A stretch of 5,552 bases of DNA, taken from assembly GCA_031265635.1 (NCBI GenBank), contig JAISCK010000131.1:1-5552 (forward strand), given 5' to 3'. Below the pieces are notes generated by a model. It had not been told where the DNA came from, did no database searches, and worked only from the letters and a program-made list of their open reading frames with translations. Below, piece by piece: positions 5,399-5,552 of the stretch; within the stretch, counting starts at the first letter, position 1, and each line of letters opens with the position of its first letter. Position numbers and translations under genes: made by a program. The DNA comes from Spirochaetaceae bacterium. GTDB lineage: Bacteria; Spirochaetota; Spirochaetia; Treponematales; Breznakiellaceae.

Positions 5399-5552
5399 TT
5401 ACTGCGAACTTTTACTTACCCCCATACCAAACAGCGCCAAATCGTACTTCACCGGGTCTTCGGGGCACAGGGATTTGAGTTTTCCGGTAAGTTCGATGAC
5501 GGCCTTGCGGTCGTTTGATTTGCGGTCCAGGAGGCCCAGGGAACGGGCCACG
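5399..5552 (-). CDS. TIGR02757-family protein, C-terminal 50 residues (5' end outside window)
   Basis: Reading leftward from the right edge, 50 codons are open to a TAA at 5399-5401. The fragment begins VARSLGLLDRKSNDRKAVIE and continues with LTGKLKSLCPEDPVKYDLALFGMGV. The order L-x-x-RK-x-ND-x-KA-V-x-E-LT, then P-x-DPVKYD-x-ALFG-x-GV, is the characteristic C-terminus of the TIGR02757 (DUF2400) family found in spirochaetes and Bacteroidetes, whose function I do not know. The family usually ends shortly after the ALFGLGV motif, as here, so this is an intact natural end. All other genes in the window share its strand, but 635 bp separate it from the lipoprotein gene, so it is probably a separate transcription unit. 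Confidence 0.78.
   Translation of the reverse strand, partial: VARSLGLLDRKSNDRKAVIELTGKLKSLCPEDPVKYDLALFGMGVSKSSQ

Overview
The window is a single-strand stretch: every gene I can support lies on the minus strand, and they are transcribed from the right edge toward the left. The strongest taxonomic clue is a full-length spiro-SPASM protein, which has an N-terminal nucleotidyltransferase-like region, a radical SAM CxxxCxxC motif and a C-terminal SPASM cysteine set. As far as I know this architecture is restricted to spirochaetes. The end of a TIGR02757-family gene and a spirochaete-type lipoprotein agree with this. A GC-rich, Treponema-like spirochaete is the best guess; I cannot name a species.

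Layout, in transcription order (right to left): the last 50 codons of a TIGR02757-family gene (5399-5552); a long 635-bp gene-poor interval (4764-5398) holding a (CT)17 microsatellite, a candidate promoter, a large imperfect inverted repeat and one copy of a hairpin-bearing repeat; a lipoprotein with a strong ribosome binding site (4092-4763); a 223-bp structured interval (3869-4091) holding the second copy of that repeat; a TPR plus Suppressor-of-fused (SUFU) domain protein (2867-3868); the spiro-SPASM protein (1287-2834); a family-2-like glycosyltransferase (338-1312); and the N-terminal 113 residues of an SpsF-like cytidylyltransferase running off the left edge (1-341).

The last three genes are tightly linked. 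The spiro-SPASM and glycosyltransferase genes overlap by 26 bp, and the glycosyltransferase and spsF-like genes share an ATGA overlap. Together they offer a cytidylyltransferase (sugar activation), a glycosyltransferase, and a radical SAM/SPASM enzyme carrying its own nucleotidyltransferase-like region, so synthesis or decoration of a surface or flagellar glycan is a reasonable inference. The SUFU and lipoprotein genes are upstream neighbours whose functional tie to this trio is not shown.

The most unusual signals are: (i) the (CT)17 tract, whose length would switch a candidate small ORF among three reading outcomes, one of which ends inside the lipoprotein's Shine-Dalgarno; (ii) a G8 tract at codons 23-25 of the glycosyltransferase; (iii) -10-like hexamers only 6-7 nt before start codons that lack a Shine-Dalgarno, suggesting leaderless mRNAs; and (iv) two diverged copies of a 51-bp repeat whose central hairpin shows two compensatory base-pair changes.
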